A stretch of 64,000 nucleotides of DNA from Palaemon carinicauda (GCF_036898095.1 NC_090728.1:90604814-90668813), one strand, 5' to 3'; shown: positions 11,345 to 25,019, numbered from the stretch's first letter. Numbers and translations: made by a program. Notes: generated by a model from the sequence alone, not told the origin.

Positions 11345-12308
11345 GGTAATATTTCTTCTTATTTTCGAGATAAAACTGCATCTGGGCTTCTCTTGTTATG
11401 ATTCAGCTTTTTTTAGTAATTTCTTGTTTCGTCATATTTATCAATAGAGAATTTAATTTCGCTGAACTTAAACGAAAGAATAGAGTTAGTCCTGTTGGTT
11501 GATGTTGAAGGAGTTTCTTACATATGCTTAAACTAACCAATACTTGCGAGAGTGTTGCCAGTGTCTGGTCTCTACTTCAGGGATGGAGATATGAATTGGC
11601 AGCAGTCGCAATGTATTTAGATGTTGGTGGGGTTAGGTGTGGAAATTCTTAAAAGATGGTATAGAATAAAAATGGGAAGAATTTGATGAGGCCTGCAATT
11701 TAATAATCAATGACTTTGTATTGCAAAGGATTTCTGGTATTTGTTATTTATTTGTGTAATCCAATGAATCCTGAAAGTTTAATCTTATAAAATTTGGAAA
11801 AAAGCTGATTTATAGTTAGTATGACCTGTGGACTTCTGGTGATTAATCTTCTCGTCTTTTATTAATAGTAATTCAAGTAAAAGGTTCATTTGGTTCAAGC
11901 TATTTTTCAGATTTGAATTTCATGATTAAATGGGTTTGGTTATAGTTTAGGGTAGTGGGTTTATTTCGGAGACTGACTGGTACGGTGTGAAAATGAGTAT
12001 GATAAGGAAATGATTTAAATTAATTCTAGAATGGTTGATTTTTCTAGATGACACTGTTCCAAATTGAGACGGTGATTAGAAACTATGCGAACTATAAAAA
12101 ATAGTTTAAAAGTGTTTGCAAGACGATTAGGGTGGGAGTAAATATGAGCATGATTAAGGTTTGAAAGGTAAATGTAAATGGAAATCGGGGATATGGAGTA
12201 GGAAATGTTAATATGGATGGTCAAAGAATTGAAGTGTTTGGTTCAAAGTAGAGTATAAGAATAAATATGCAGGATTTGATAGAATGAAGTTAAAGTTAAA
12301 AGAATGGG
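11342..12308. other. Intergenic, nothing recognised
   Basis: AT-rich sequence without coding or structural signals on either strand. Confidence 0.5.
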
Positions 12309-12632
12309 TTTGCTGTGGCCTGATTGGTAACGTCTCTGCCTGGTGTTTGCCGGTCTGGGGTTCGAGTCCCGCTCAGACTTGTTAGTGCCATTAGTGTCTG
12401 CAACCTTACCTTCCTTGTGAGCTAAGGTTGGGAGGTTTGGGGGAGCCTATAGATCTATCTGCTGAGTCATCAGCAGCCACTGCCTGGCCCTCCTTGGTCT
12501 TAGCTTGGGTGGAGAGGAGGCTTGGGCGCTGATCATATAATATATGGGCAGTCTCTAGGGCATTGTCCTGATTACTAGGGCAATGTCACTGTCCCTTGCT
12601 TCTGCCATTCATGAGCGACCTTTAAATCTTTA
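12309..12632 (+). mobile_element. tRNA-derived SINE, family 1, best copy
   Basis: The head carries an RNA polymerase III A box (TGGCCTGATTGG, 12316-12327) and a perfect B box (GGTTCGAGTCC, 12359-12369) with tRNA-like spacing. A ~250-bp body follows, including CTGCTGAGTCATCAGCAGCC and ending near CATGAGCGACCTTTAAA. Related copies occur at 21971-22198 (+), 26141-26340 (-), 45491-45800 (-) and 56552-56680 (+). It is not a functional tRNA gene: no acceptor stem closes around the boxes. Confidence 0.85.
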
Positions 12633-13628
12633 ATAGAAGCCAAGTTGCGATTGTATGGAATGAGCGATGAACTAACTTTCCTTTATGAAAGTGGAATGTG
12701 GAATAAAAACAGAAACTGTTGAAAATGAAAAGTAAATGTGTTATAAGAAAAAATGATAAAGGGAGACCTTTGGAGTTACGTTGAAATGGTAAAATGTGTT
12801 ATTTAAGGAAAAGGATATACTGTAAGAATTCTAATGTGTTCCAGTCATGGAAGGATTATGGACAATAATAAAAGAGTTGATAACTCAGAAAAGGTTGGTG
12901 GATAGCACGAGAGATTATTCAAAAAGCTTAAGAATGCTTAGAAGTTATGGTTGAATGATGTAATATTGGTTAGGGTTCAACGTGCTGCTGATAAAATTTG
13001 TGTTTAGGTGTCTGAAGTAACTGATATTGCGAAGTTTTAATGGAAAGGGCCATTGAACATGGTAGCGACAGTCGTATAATCTTTAGCCAATCGCTGGTAG
13101 GGGACACGGAAAAATGTTGAAATAGTATTTGCAAGTAGACGTATGTACCTAAATTCGATAGCTTGTATGTATGCATGTTGTTTTTTGAGTGGAAATTGTT
13201 AGTCTGTATGTTTTGATTTGGAGATAAAACGAAGAGAGATAAAAAATTCGCTAAAGTGAAGTGTTATATATTAATACATAATGGGAATACTCTCTTCTTA
13301 ATTGAGGTTTTTTCTGTTGATGTGCATTAATGAGAAGAATTATTTTATAAAAACATTCTTATTGTTGCGTCTGCAATAAACTGGATTACATAGTTAACCT
13401 CAAAAACAAATACTTTGTAACCTTTTAGTGTATACAGTTTCTACCATATATTTTGAAAGCACATTACATAACATTATAAGTTTGGCATTAGATACGGGTC
13501 ATGGAATGTGCTCACACTGGCAAAAGTATTTGCATCGTTATGTAACTAATAAAAGTCTAATATATCTTCCTTTCTACAGCCAGAGGCAAGTGGCCTTTTA
13601 TTCCATTGCCAAGTTTAGCTTGGTGGTT

Positions 13629-13629
<1 letters not shown>
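12633..13629. other. Intergenic, nothing recognised
   Basis: AT-rich unique-looking sequence; short frames only. Confidence 0.5.
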
Positions 13630-13705
<76 letters not shown>

Positions 13706-13716
13706 TTCTCTCTCTC
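13630..13716. repeat. (TC)n microsatellite
   Basis: About 87 bp of TC with one ACTT interruption near the end. Confidence 0.97.
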
Positions 13717-16539
13717 AGGTTGTATATTAAAGTAAAAAATTTCTAAAGAATTCAATAACAGATGAAATATGTAGCAAAGATACCCACTATTATATTATCA
13801 TATTATTTGCACTAATTCTTTTTTTTTTTTTTGCCACAATCACATATCTCATTTCCTAGTCTCCCAAACAATGCAAATATTCAAATATATTTTCCAGTGC
13901 AAGGACTATTTCCCCAAGGCACAGACGGTTGCATATGTTCCGTTGTTTGCCGATGAACTTCTCCGAATCGCTTCACGGGACTTCACATCTCCATCACGGT
14001 GGAACTTTGGATTCATCGTCCACCCGGATTTTCCATTATCGGCGACCTATTTCGAATTCAGGATACAATTGTTTGCGTTTATGGCGTTGTAGGTCTGACC
14101 TCGAGTCGAAAGAACTTGGTAGGAGTCTCACTCACGCATCGGGACGAGGTATTCTAATCAACCGAGCAGAGATTAATTGAATGATGTTGACATTCGGACA
14201 AGGGTTTTTTACGTCACTGCATTACAGTCATTTGGCGATTGGGAGGAAGATGAGGAATAGAAGGAGGAGGAAGTTATAGGATTGTAAAGATTCCAAAGAA
14301 GAAACACTGAAACCTCATTAACATGTTATTGGAATTAAGGTCTATATAATGACATAAAGCATCCATCACTCAAATTAATCACTCATTGGAAAAAGTGTAT
14401 TGACTGAAGAGTTCATTACATGAGAGGTTTATTCGATTTTTTTTTCCAGTATCATATTTGTTTGGAAAAGGAAGTGACTAGGAATTGTGCTTTGAAAATT
14501 CCATATTACCAATTTATTGCTATTTAATCCTGATTTTTTGTGTTAAGGACATCATATTAATTAATTACATAATTGAGATAAATGCTTATCCGCGAGTCTT
14601 ACCCTTCTTTTTAACGTGCTAAGTGGAAATCTGTTATTTTAGTGTTTAAAAGAAACTTACTTGATAATATAAATGGATGGCTTTATGTATTTATATCTCT
14701 ACTATTGTAATATTGATAGTTAAATTAAAATCGTACTGGTAAGTGACTACGTAATTAAAGAAAAATATTTTTAAAGAATTTAGTTTGTATATTATGATTG
14801 TAATTTTTCCATTTTGTGTTTTCCTTCCTCTGCCTTTCTTAAAATTCCACGAACGAATGTGTATATTAACCTGACAAGATGCAACTTTGCGTTTGAAGTC
14901 TGTTTCCAGTTTTGACTCAGTTTCCTTAGATAATTGCATTATTGTTTTAATTGCTAGCACGAGAATTATGCAATGAAAATTTTTATCGAAAGGAGAAATA
15001 GGTTTGTTTTACTGAATTAAAATTTAATTACATAAAATCAAAGTTGGTTACTTCAATTTTTTATAAAGCGTATTATTCTTAGTTTAGACTGGGTCACGAA
15101 AGTTAATTGTTTTCTTTGAGTTGTGTTTCAACAGATCTAACAATTCTTTATCCTATAGAGAGTAACAAATAAAATGTATTCAAATCCTGGGTCTTCTTCA
15201 AGGTAATTTGTAAAGAGAAATCATCACCGAAATGGGAAAGTGGTGTAACTCCACGTTAATACGTAAATGGAATTCCCGTATTGGGAAGAAGCCTTGAATA
15301 CAGTTCATTTAGGTATGACAGCGATGAGCTTTGATATACTGACACGTCATTCTCAGTTACGGGTGGGGATTTCTCAGCTTTTATGAAGTTGTTATTGTTA
15401 GTTGATAACGAATTTACAGACCTATTTGCGTCATATGCATACTAATACCACGAGAATATGGATTTGATTAATGTTGCTCTTCGCTTTATAATGTATTTAA
15501 TTTCATAACACGAAAAAAAATGTTTTACGTGACCTTTTACTGTATGTAAATTGATTTAATAATGTTTTCTTTTTATCAAGATTTTTTAAAGCTCGGATTA
15601 GCTTAACAGGAGCTATGCTTTAATTTTTTTTTTCCTACCCTTGATGTCAGAAAACTAAAAAAGGAGGAAAATCGTGATTTATCATTATATTGGCTTTTTT
15701 TTAAGCCTATTCACCAAATGGATCGTGAAAGGCAGTAAAGGTCTGAATTAAAACTTGTATTTGGGTCAACCAATTCAAAAGTTCATTGATATAAAAGAAG
15801 TATTCAAATAGATGTCGAAGAAAACCAACTAAAATTATGATTTTTTTTTTATGTTAAAGCGTTTTGCTCAAGGAAAAAAACATTTATGTATCCCGTTTAA
15901 AAATATCAAGGAAAATATAAATGTAATTTCTGCACTAAATGTGCCAATACTGCTTCTAATCATTTCCCAAAGAAAAGAGCAAAAATCCAGCAATCTTTCA
16001 AAAATGTAAATGGCGTTGGTTGCCAGGACGACCACCTACTTGAGCATAGAAATGTTAGGAATTATTTTGAAGGCCCTTCTTATTAATGTCTTCATAATTG
16101 AACGTTGGGTGGACTTGAGCTTTTGGTCTAGGAAATTTGTTACTCAATTTATGCAAATATATTTACGTCGGGAATATTGCAATGAACATTGATATACCAG
16201 TAGTTACATGGTTATATAGACATACCTATGATACATCACTATACTGTGACCTGGAAAGATTAATGAAAATTCACTGTAATGATAAAGGCAAAAGTTAGAA
16301 CAAAACAAAAAGAAAAAACAAACAAACAATACAAGTCAAGTAAAATGAAGTTGGCCGAAGAGAAACAGCTTTGAAAATTGATCGATTGATTGATTTAAAG
16401 TTTTCTGGCATCCTGACATCTAAGGTCATTGACTCCGATATCATTTATTATATATAAAAAATAAAAGAATATTCAATTAAAACCATAAAAGTTAGTATGT
16501 CATTATAAAAGTTAAATAGTTCTCAGAACACTTGCTTCT
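13717..16539. other. AT-rich intergenic; one unexplained GC-richer patch
   Basis: Mostly very AT-rich. The patch 13880-14180 is more GC-balanced, follows a splice-acceptor-like TATTTTCCAG and contains overlapping short plus-strand frames (13871-14092, 13929-14180) with no recognisable domain. An old exon or transposon remnant cannot be excluded. Nothing else was seen. Confidence 0.4.
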
Positions 16540-16990
16540 GAAATAAATCTAAAAATGTCGCTCGAATAGTAAGACACATCATGTCCAAGAATCTTGGCAA
16601 GGATGAACCTGCCATCCTCATCTCGAGCCTCAAACAGATATCTATTTATTAAGTTGTTTTAATTAGGGCATTCGGTCAACAAATGCCTCGCTGTTAAAGG
16701 TACCAAACAGTTGTCGCAATATGGTTGATGTTGGCCCTTTAGCAGAAACTCGTGTGTCAACCAAGTGTGACCAATGCGGAAACGACAAAGAGACGTCTCC
16801 CACTTTCGGGACATCATGTCATACCTCCAAGGAGATATGACATTTGTTACTTCTCTCATTTTATTGCCATGTAGACTCTCCCAGTGCTATTGCCAATTAT
16901 TATAAAATAATTCTTCGCCAGTAAATCTGCCTTCTTATTCCCAGACACACCGAAATGTGCTGGAACCCATCAAAATCGAACCATTATAAA
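16540..16990 (-). pseudogene. LINE 3' coding relic with RNase H end (Jockey/R1/I-type)
   Basis: On the minus strand, near 16970-16910, a WVPAHFGVSGNKKADLLAK block matches the end of the RNase H domain carried by Jockey/I/R1-type non-LTR elements (conserved Asp in KADLLAK). Downstream, a 66-codon frame (16659-16859) reads SLCRFRIGHTWLTHEFLL, then a Cys pair and RHLLTECPN, the standard post-RNase H tail. Frame changes between the blocks show the copy is dead. The 5' part is missing. Confidence 0.8.
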
Positions 16991-18148
16991 AAGTTTATTT
17001 TACCTGACTTGTAATGCTTTAAGTTTAAATACAGTTTTCTGTCTTTAGTATTACAGGTATTGTTAATATTCATAAAATACAATCGTATATAGTGATATGC
17101 AAATTCTTGACCAACCTGTATACTTATTTATAGGTAAAGACATTGTTATATATTTTACTTCTTACGTAAAGCACACATATTTGTGTTAGCATTGTCTCTG
17201 TAACATATATGAATGATATGATTTATTATTTACATGTTTGGTGCAGTAAGCGACCTTCTATCTGTACTGATATGTACTGTATGTTAACCGTTTCCGGATG
17301 ATATCCAAAGCCACCGTAGTTTCCGAAATGGCATCGCCATTCGTTTGTATGAATAAATTTGCATATTCTTATATACAATATTGTACCTAGAAAATGTCGC
17401 CAACGAAGTTGGGCAGCAATGTGCGTGTTAAAAAATACATTAGCAACGAATTATCTAAATCGTTGGTACATGTTAGTTTTAATTTGACCTAGTAGATTCA
17501 TTCTATACGTGTGTTTCATTATTGACTTTTCCAACCTTTTCAAATAAAAGTCTGTGATCCAGCACGTAGATTTCACAGAAGAAAATTATTTGTATTACAT
17601 TTATTTTTATATTGTGATTATGATTATATTGATAATAATATCAACTGAAAGACTGTATTTTTCTAGCGCCAACTTCTCAAAAAAGAACCCGTACGTGCCT
17701 GGAATTCAAAAAGAACAGGTAATTTATTCAATTACTGACTAGCCTTCGGTCATGGGTTGATTTTTGCTGATAACTGTTGTTAGATTGCCCACACGTTATT
17801 TAATTGAGACGTTTCATGGTGTTTTCCTAAAACTCTGACTAAAATATTTTTACGTAAAATGTAACTTTTAGACAGTCACTTCCTCTCCTGATTTACTGGC
17901 ACTTATTTCAGATAGAATTGCACATTCGGAGAGAATGCAATTTTCCATTGCATTGAACCGTCTGGGGTAACAATTTTCGTAGTTACTAGGCGGTAAATAA
18001 GCTGCTTCCGAAGATGTGCTTTTAGGGGTCTCCCATTATATTGCTAACGTTAGTTTGTTTTTATTCAGATTTCACAAATGGGTAGATTTTTGGTTTGATT
18101 TAGAAATAGATAATACATTGCTGTATGTTAGTATATTGTTTTTTAATT

Positions 18149-18149
<1 letters not shown>
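16991..18149. other. Intergenic, nothing recognised
   Basis: AT-rich; no domain, RNA gene or repeat family recognised. Confidence 0.5.

Positions 18150-18221
<72 letters not shown>
18150..18221. repeat. (CT)n microsatellite
   Basis: About 72 bp of CT. Confidence 0.97.
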
Positions 18222-18224
<3 letters not shown>

Positions 18225-19214
18225 CCCTTATGAATGTTTATTTCATTGCTGTAAAAAGAATAGGAATATGGATGTTTTGAAGGATTACCTTCGTTAGGAC
18301 CCCGGACACATTGAGGAAATCAAAAAGCCCAAAAACTTTTGGGGACGCAGAATTTAATCAGGTAAAAGCAGTTAATCTATAGGAGTCTTCAGAGTTGGTT
18401 AAATTAGCGAATTTATCATCTTTTAGAATTAGTTTTGTTTTGCGAAAGAACACAGGTAAGAGCTTTAAGGAATGCATCATTTGATTTTTCTTTAGAATAA
18501 CGAATAGGATTTAATAATTCTCTGTGCAAAGAGAGATATCACGTAAAGCTAGGGTAATTGAATAGACAGAAAGATGTGAATATTAGCAAACTGTCATATT
18601 TTAACAAACTCGCTAAGAGAGCCTTGCTATATGTTATTATATCTTTTCATATCCATAACTAAAATAGAAAAGAACGTTCTGACCTTAGACAGCACAGTGA
18701 ATCTTGCAATATCTTATATGATTAACATTATAAAGAGGAAGTATGCGGTAAAATGTTGTTAGAAAACAATGATTCGTTTAAATGGTAGCCAAGGTGCAAG
18801 CAAAGCGTTCCAATTTGAGTTATGTATAATAGGAAGAAGTTTTTTGAGGTAAAGGTAAAAGGCGTCCCAGTATCATCAGAATAGATGCTCACCTAAACGT
18901 CACCCGGGTAAGCCCAACCCTCCAGTATCTTCCCCAGTATACTGGAGATCGATCTGCTTCCATGCGAATGCTAGGCAAAGTAGTCAGGAGGTACATACTA
19001 AGCTACAACATCCGTAGATTAAGCATGGCGGAGACCTGTACCATGTTTACTTTCTAGTTCCCTCTTATTCTGCGTAATTAATTGCTTGTGACGGATAGCA
19101 GTAGGTGTGAAAATGAAAATAGTAAGGAAGGTTACAGTATGACACAATCCCAAATATGGGAAGACGCCGTATAATTGCATTGTCATAGTATAATGTATGT
19201 ATGTATATATGCCA

Positions 19215-19215
<1 letters not shown>
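18222..19215. other. Intergenic, nothing recognised
   Basis: AT-rich, with a GC-balanced patch at 18860-19040 that includes a small local palindrome around CCAGTAT...ATACTGG. No family assigned. Confidence 0.45.

Positions 19216-19294
<79 letters not shown>
19216..19294. repeat. (TATC)n / (TA)n microsatellite
   Basis: Six TATC units pass into about 50 bp of TA and end at the 3' edge of a minus-strand LINE relic. Confidence 0.96.
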
Positions 19295-19297
<3 letters not shown>

Positions 19298-19910
19298 TCA
19301 TCATTATCATCATCATATCCTCCTACGCCTATTGACGCAAAGAGCCTCGGTTAGATTTCGCCAGTCTTCTCAATCTTGAGTTTTTAAGTCAATACTTCTC
19401 CATCCAACTTCTCCTACTTCGCGCTTCATAGTCCTCAGCCATGTAGGCCTGGGTCTTCCAAATCTTCTAGTGCCTTGTAGAGCCCAGCTGAACGTTTGGT
19501 GAACTAATCTCTCTTGGGGAGTGCGAAGAGCCTTGCCCAAACCATCTCCATCTACCCCTTATCATGATCTCATCCACATATAGCACTCGAATAATCTCTC
19601 TTATAGTTTCATTTTTAATCCTGTCCTGCCATTTATCTCCCATTTTCTTTCTGAGGGCTTTGCTCTAAAATCTACAAAGTCTGTTGGATATTGTTTCATT
19701 GTCATACCATGACTCATGTCCTTACAGTAACACCGATCTCACTAAACTGATATATAGTCTGATTTTTGTATTTAATTTCAGGCGATTTGATTTCCAAATT
19801 TTACTTAACCTAGCCATTATCTGATTTGCTTTTTTCAATCTTTCACTAAACTCTAATTTTAAAGACCCTGTATTGGAGATCATAGTTCCTAAATACTTAA
19901 ATATTTAAAT
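19295..19910 (-). pseudogene. RTE-like LINE 3' end, copy 2
   Basis: Antisense copy of the same family as 9184-10230. Its minus strand gives the C-terminal GHVLRTPQERLVHQ-like block (rc of ~19480-19530) and the terminal CVN-R-RR block next to the TA tract. It extends back to the KYLGTM-like block near 19900. Frame-breaking changes throughout. Confidence 0.8.
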
Positions 19911-19916
19911 ACTAGA

Positions 19917-19974
<58 letters not shown>

Positions 19975-20011
19975 GTATGTATAATAGTTCCTAAATACTT
20001 AAATATTTAAA

Positions 20012-20056
<45 letters not shown>

Positions 20057-20079
20057 ATGTATATATGTATATATATAAT

Positions 20080-20162
<83 letters not shown>
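19880..20162. repeat. (TA)n tract with duplicated LINE-edge segment
   Basis: A ~30-bp segment (GTTCCTAAATACTTAAATAT...) at the LINE edge (19885-19915) is repeated at 19986-20016, with TA and TATG runs between and after the copies. This points to local duplication by slippage or unequal exchange. Confidence 0.85.
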
Positions 20163-20166
<4 letters not shown>

Positions 20167-20924
20167 GAATTTGCAACTGCTGTTACACAACATGTACCTT
20201 GTTTGCTTTCTAGTTCCCTCTTGTATTCTGTGTTTTTTTCCCAGTAACCGAATTCCTTCGTCTTTTTCCGTTTGTTTCTCATTTTTATTCTCTCTGGTTT
20301 CCCTTTCAAATATTTCATTGCAAGCAGTCTTACATCAGTTTTAGCCGTAAGTCAGTTTTATTAGTATTTTTTTTTTGTAATTGTTCATAATAAGCCTTTC
20401 ATTTATTCAGCCGAGTGTTGAGCATTATTTTTATGCTTCTCTCTAAGAAACCCACTTTTCTATTCTGTTCATACTTCGTGTTCCTAATTACTTGTCCGGC
20501 CTAGCCCCGATTCCTTACTAGCCCCTTCCATTTCCATGAAATGTAATGCACACTTTTCATTCCAGGTACGTCTCCTTGGAGATTTAAGTCGGAGTCCCGG
20601 ATTCTCCGCTAATCAGTGAGTATTAAGATAAATGTAATTACCGAGTTCGTCGTTGGCCTCGTTATAGCCATTAGTCAATCAGCCGAGTAGGTACAGTCTC
20701 GTTTTTTTCTGTTTTATAAACGTTTGAAAATTATTTGATGTTTTTTTTATCTATTTTGAGTTTCATGTTTATTTAGAGATATTTTAACATATTTGGTAAG
20801 AGGTAAACATCTATATTAAAGCTAAGTAAATCTAACGAAGTTTGGGACTCTTCTGCTTGTTTATATTATGCATACATACACATGTCTATATGTTTATGTA
20901 TGTACGTGTCTGTGTGTGTATGTG
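20163..20924. other. Intergenic, nothing recognised
   Basis: Mixed-composition sequence; no gene or repeat family identified. Confidence 0.5.
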
Positions 20925-20925
20925 A

Positions 20926-20986
<61 letters not shown>

Positions 20987-21038
20987 AAACAATACACTGA
21001 TGAGCATATAAAAATACAACTCCGAATACTCATGAAAA

Positions 21039-21080
<42 letters not shown>

Positions 21081-21085
21081 GTATA

Positions 21086-21149
<64 letters not shown>

Positions 21150-21156
21150 ATATATA

Positions 21157-21204
<48 letters not shown>

Positions 21205-21262
21205 TTTTTCATGAGTATTCGGAGTTGTATTTTCATATGTTCATCATTGTATTGTTATCTTT
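20925..21262. repeat. Inverted repeat with (TA)n core
   Basis: Arms of about 57-60 bp (20984-21043 and 21202-21258) are near-perfect reverse complements, both containing AATACTCATGAAAAATT-type sequence. They are separated by ~160 bp of TA repeats, and another (TA)n precedes the left arm. It could be a foldback MITE whose loop expanded, or an inverted duplication around a TA tract. Confidence 0.85.
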
Positions 21263-21970
21263 TATTTGTCATATGCTTTCGGAAAAATGCTTTGGTATTT
21301 TTCTTATGTTTTTCAATGCTTGGCGAGTATAAAGGTGACATCCAGTTCACAATAGAAGTCATCTTGTATGGGTTTCTTGTCTCCTCTCCAGGTGCGTCAG
21401 GTGTTGAAGTTCATAGAATATTCGATCAATAAATCTCGGTGGTTTGTCTTTTGCACCGAATGTCTGACTCCGGAAGAGCGTTAAAAGGCGCCAAGGTTGA
21501 TGAGACGTGTCTTAAGGGCGAGGTGGTGCCGTTGGTCCAGGCCAATCAACAAATTAGATCAAAGAGTCGAGAGATCATTTAAAGACGACGTCATTCTTAG
21601 TAGACAACTTTCCCGTCGATTCATCAGTTTACCGAGGTTTTTCTTGGGGAGGGGAATTGTTTATCTTCCAAGTAGATCCGTCACAAGACACAGGCGCTCC
21701 TCTCTAGTCTAACCACTTTGTTTTTGTTTATATTGATTCTATAGCCGGCTGAGGGAGGTTATTTTTTTCCCCTTCTCACAGCAGTATACAGTACTCTTCA
21801 TTACACAAGTTCTCTTATACTTTTCCTCCAAGTAAATAGGACTACATTTCCAAGGATCGCAAATCTATCTCTTCATTTTAAGGCAGTCAAACGTTTTCAA
21901 CCTTGAAAGTCTTAGTATTTTTGTTTATATGATTAAACTACTTTTCGTATAACTACTTTTTGTTTAGGGG
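21263..21970. other. Intergenic, GC-richer patch without identifiable gene
   Basis: 21330-21720 is less AT-rich than the surroundings and has several CpGs, but the short frames (e.g. 21497-21712 plus) have no recognisable domain. Confidence 0.4.
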
Positions 21971-22198
21971 TGAGGTGGCTTATTGGAAATGTCGGCGATC
22001 CATTAAAATCACGCCCTTTTTGCCTCTGAGAAAACGGCATTGGTGGGCTGAGTGGCCAAAGGTGTATAAGCTGATTCATCAGGAGCTATTGTCTGATCCT
22101 CCCTGATCATAGATTGAGGGAGACTTTGATCATATGTCTATGTTTGGTCTCTAGGATGTTGCGAGAGTAGTAAGCTCTGTATTGCCTCTTTTGCTAAT
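21971..22198 (+). mobile_element. tRNA-derived SINE, family 1, degraded copy
   Basis: An A-box-like GTGGCTTATTGG lies at the start. The body retains the GCTGATTCATCAG...TTGTCTG..CCTCC..GATCATA block of the copy at 12309. The B box is decayed. Confidence 0.6.
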
Positions 22199-22224
22199 TA
22201 TATTATGTGTGTATGTTTCTATAT

Positions 22225-22229
22225 AAAAT

Positions 22230-22298
<69 letters not shown>
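22225..22298. repeat. (CA)n / (TA)n compound microsatellite
   Basis: CACACACA followed by about 60 bp of TA. Confidence 0.97.
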
Positions 22299-22299
<1 letters not shown>

Positions 22300-23528
22300 T
22301 TATTAACAAAAGAAAATGGAGAGAGACATGAGTATACGACCTTTTGAAGTTTTGAAGTTTTCATTCGTCTTTTTGTTACTGCACAAAGAAATTCATTCAT
22401 CAAACTGTTCGTCCATTCCGTCTTTGGCATCCATAGACATTCCTCATTTCTTTCAGATCCTATGCATACACCCAGGTGATTAGCTGGCTTCACTTTTTGA
22501 TGACTTCTTACCATCACCCACTAACATATACAGTACAGTATACTCACGCATACGGTACCTACACGACTTGCATTCCTCCATCATCGAGGTAACTATATAT
22601 CCTATTTACTGCTGAATTCCACATAGGAACATTGGCTCCCCCGTTTGACATTTAAGTCCGGTTTCCTCCTAAGAAGAACTTGGGTTATAACCACTGTGCC
22701 ATGATTTCAAGTAATGCAGCCATTACTTAATGGAATTGCAACTTGGAAAGTTGATAGACGTGACTGTTTATTATAAGGAATAGCATGTTTATTCTTCATG
22801 TTCCTGCATGTATATGATTGTAATTTGGATCCTGTCATGAAGACCAATACCAGGATGATTGATCTTGAAAGAGATTTGTGAATTAAGACAAGGGACAGTA
22901 TACTGTACATTGAAGAAAGTTCTAAGAGATAATTGATATCAGTACAGTGTATAAGAAATGCTGAGTTAGGAGGACCTTAATGTGTAAATAGAAACTATTG
23001 GTTCATTGCCTGTACCTTTGAAATTGCTGCTGATGATACTTCTGTGAAGCGACTAATGCTATGTAAGCTTTTTATTGTCATGTGTTTTTCCATTGCTCTT
23101 CAAAATATTGAAATATAACAAAATATAACAAAGCCGAGAAGAGGTCATTGTGACCAGTATATTCCAAATAGATGTATTTCAGCCAAAAAATGATAACCAC
23201 TCAAGCATGTTAATAATATGGTAGTTATAGGTCAGACATAGTAGTATGTATTTGTCATCGACAGAGATATAAATACATGCTCTGGCTTAGTCTTATATCT
23301 CTCCATCAGGCGGATGGGATGGTTTATCCTTGTGGTAACTTCGCATACCTCGGTGTGAATCCTGCCATGTTGGACGAAAGGTTTTTCATATATATTCTAC
23401 ATTTGTTATGGTTTAGTAGTGACTAGCTTATCTAATCCTCAAAAGACAATGATATCGAAAAGTTAGGAGGTAATCGTAGTGTATAAAGACAAGTATATAT
23501 GGTAAAAGTTACCCAAAAATTATCATTG
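22299..23528. other. Intergenic, nothing recognised
   Basis: No coding, RNA or repeat family found on either strand. Confidence 0.5.
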
Positions 23529-23680
<152 letters not shown>

Positions 23681-23688
23681 ATAAATAC

Positions 23689-23843
23689 AAAGGCCTCAAA
23701 CATGACCTTCCACTCACATCTTTTTATGGTCTTTCTATGCGTCTACAGCCGCAAAGTTTCTCAGCTCATCAGTGAGAATGGCAGATAATAGATGGACATT
23801 AAGAATAACAGAATGGGTCCTTAGAGATTACAAACGAATCAGA

Positions 23844-23846
<3 letters not shown>
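23689..23846 (-). pseudogene. LINE C-terminal fragment with internal inversion
   Basis: 23689-23770 read on the minus strand encodes the DELRNFAA ... MFEAF end of a LINE RT polyprotein (same block as 53034-53230). 23774-23846 read on the plus strand encodes the adjacent upstream block [20 protein letters not shown]. The two halves of one protein region therefore face each other head to head, with the 5' starts meeting near 23772. That is the arrangement left by twin-primed reverse transcription. Both edges meet (TA)n. Confidence 0.75.
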
Positions 23847-24320
<474 letters not shown>

Positions 24321-24601
24321 ATATATATACACTCACACGTTTATGTGGGGGAAATATTTTGAGTATAATTTTTCACCAATGAGAAAAACATAGGTATATA
24401 TCTTTTGAGATGAGAAAACTGTTAAAAGGCAGTTAGAAATCATTAATCGATTAGAATATTTTGTTATAATTAAAGCAAGTATATTTCAGCTCTCGTTATA
24501 TTTTTCCTAATGCCACCGTTGGAATTTGCTTCTTTATTCGTGGCTTGGTGAATTAGTGCATTTGTTCGAATATCCCTACGGAAGACAAGAACTTCTTAGT
24601 T

Positions 24602-24653
<52 letters not shown>

Positions 24654-25019
24654 TGTATGTATGTATATTCATACACGTGTATAATGGGGAAAATATATTG
24701 AACATCTCAATTTTCACCAAAGAGAGAGAGAAAGAAATATAAGAGAAAACTGTTAAAATAGTTGCTAACGATTCCGTAAATCCCATTCATTATTCAGGGG
24801 TACTTAACCTTTTTATTTTTTTATTTGGAAAAGGAAGTTCATTCTTTTCAACCATATTGACATAGCTTTCATAATGAATTACTAAGGAAGACTGGGTTTC
24901 CGTGGTGACGAAATTTTCGACATGCTGAAGAGAATGTAATATTCACACATATACGCATGTATATTGTGGAATATGTATTTTTAAAATTATATGTATATTT
25001 ATGCACATTTTATATATAC
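24321..25019. other. Intergenic with a diverged direct repeat and (TA)n at 24605-24650
   Basis: The block around 24345-24430 (GGGGGAAATATTTTGAG...TTTTTCACCAATGAG...AAAACTGTTAAAA) recurs in diverged form at 24686-24765, downstream of a second TA tract. It is either an unnamed repeat or a local duplication. Confidence 0.55.

Noticed and set aside
11156..11401. Leu-Ser or Arg-Glu repeat frames in TC/GA tracts (also 13.6, 27.4, 55.7, 61.7, 63.8 kb)
   Set aside because: Direct translation of (TC)n or (GA)n; not a gene.
12309..12385. Functional tRNA gene
   Set aside because: A and B boxes are present, but no acceptor stem or complete cloverleaf closes around them, and the body matches other SINE copies.
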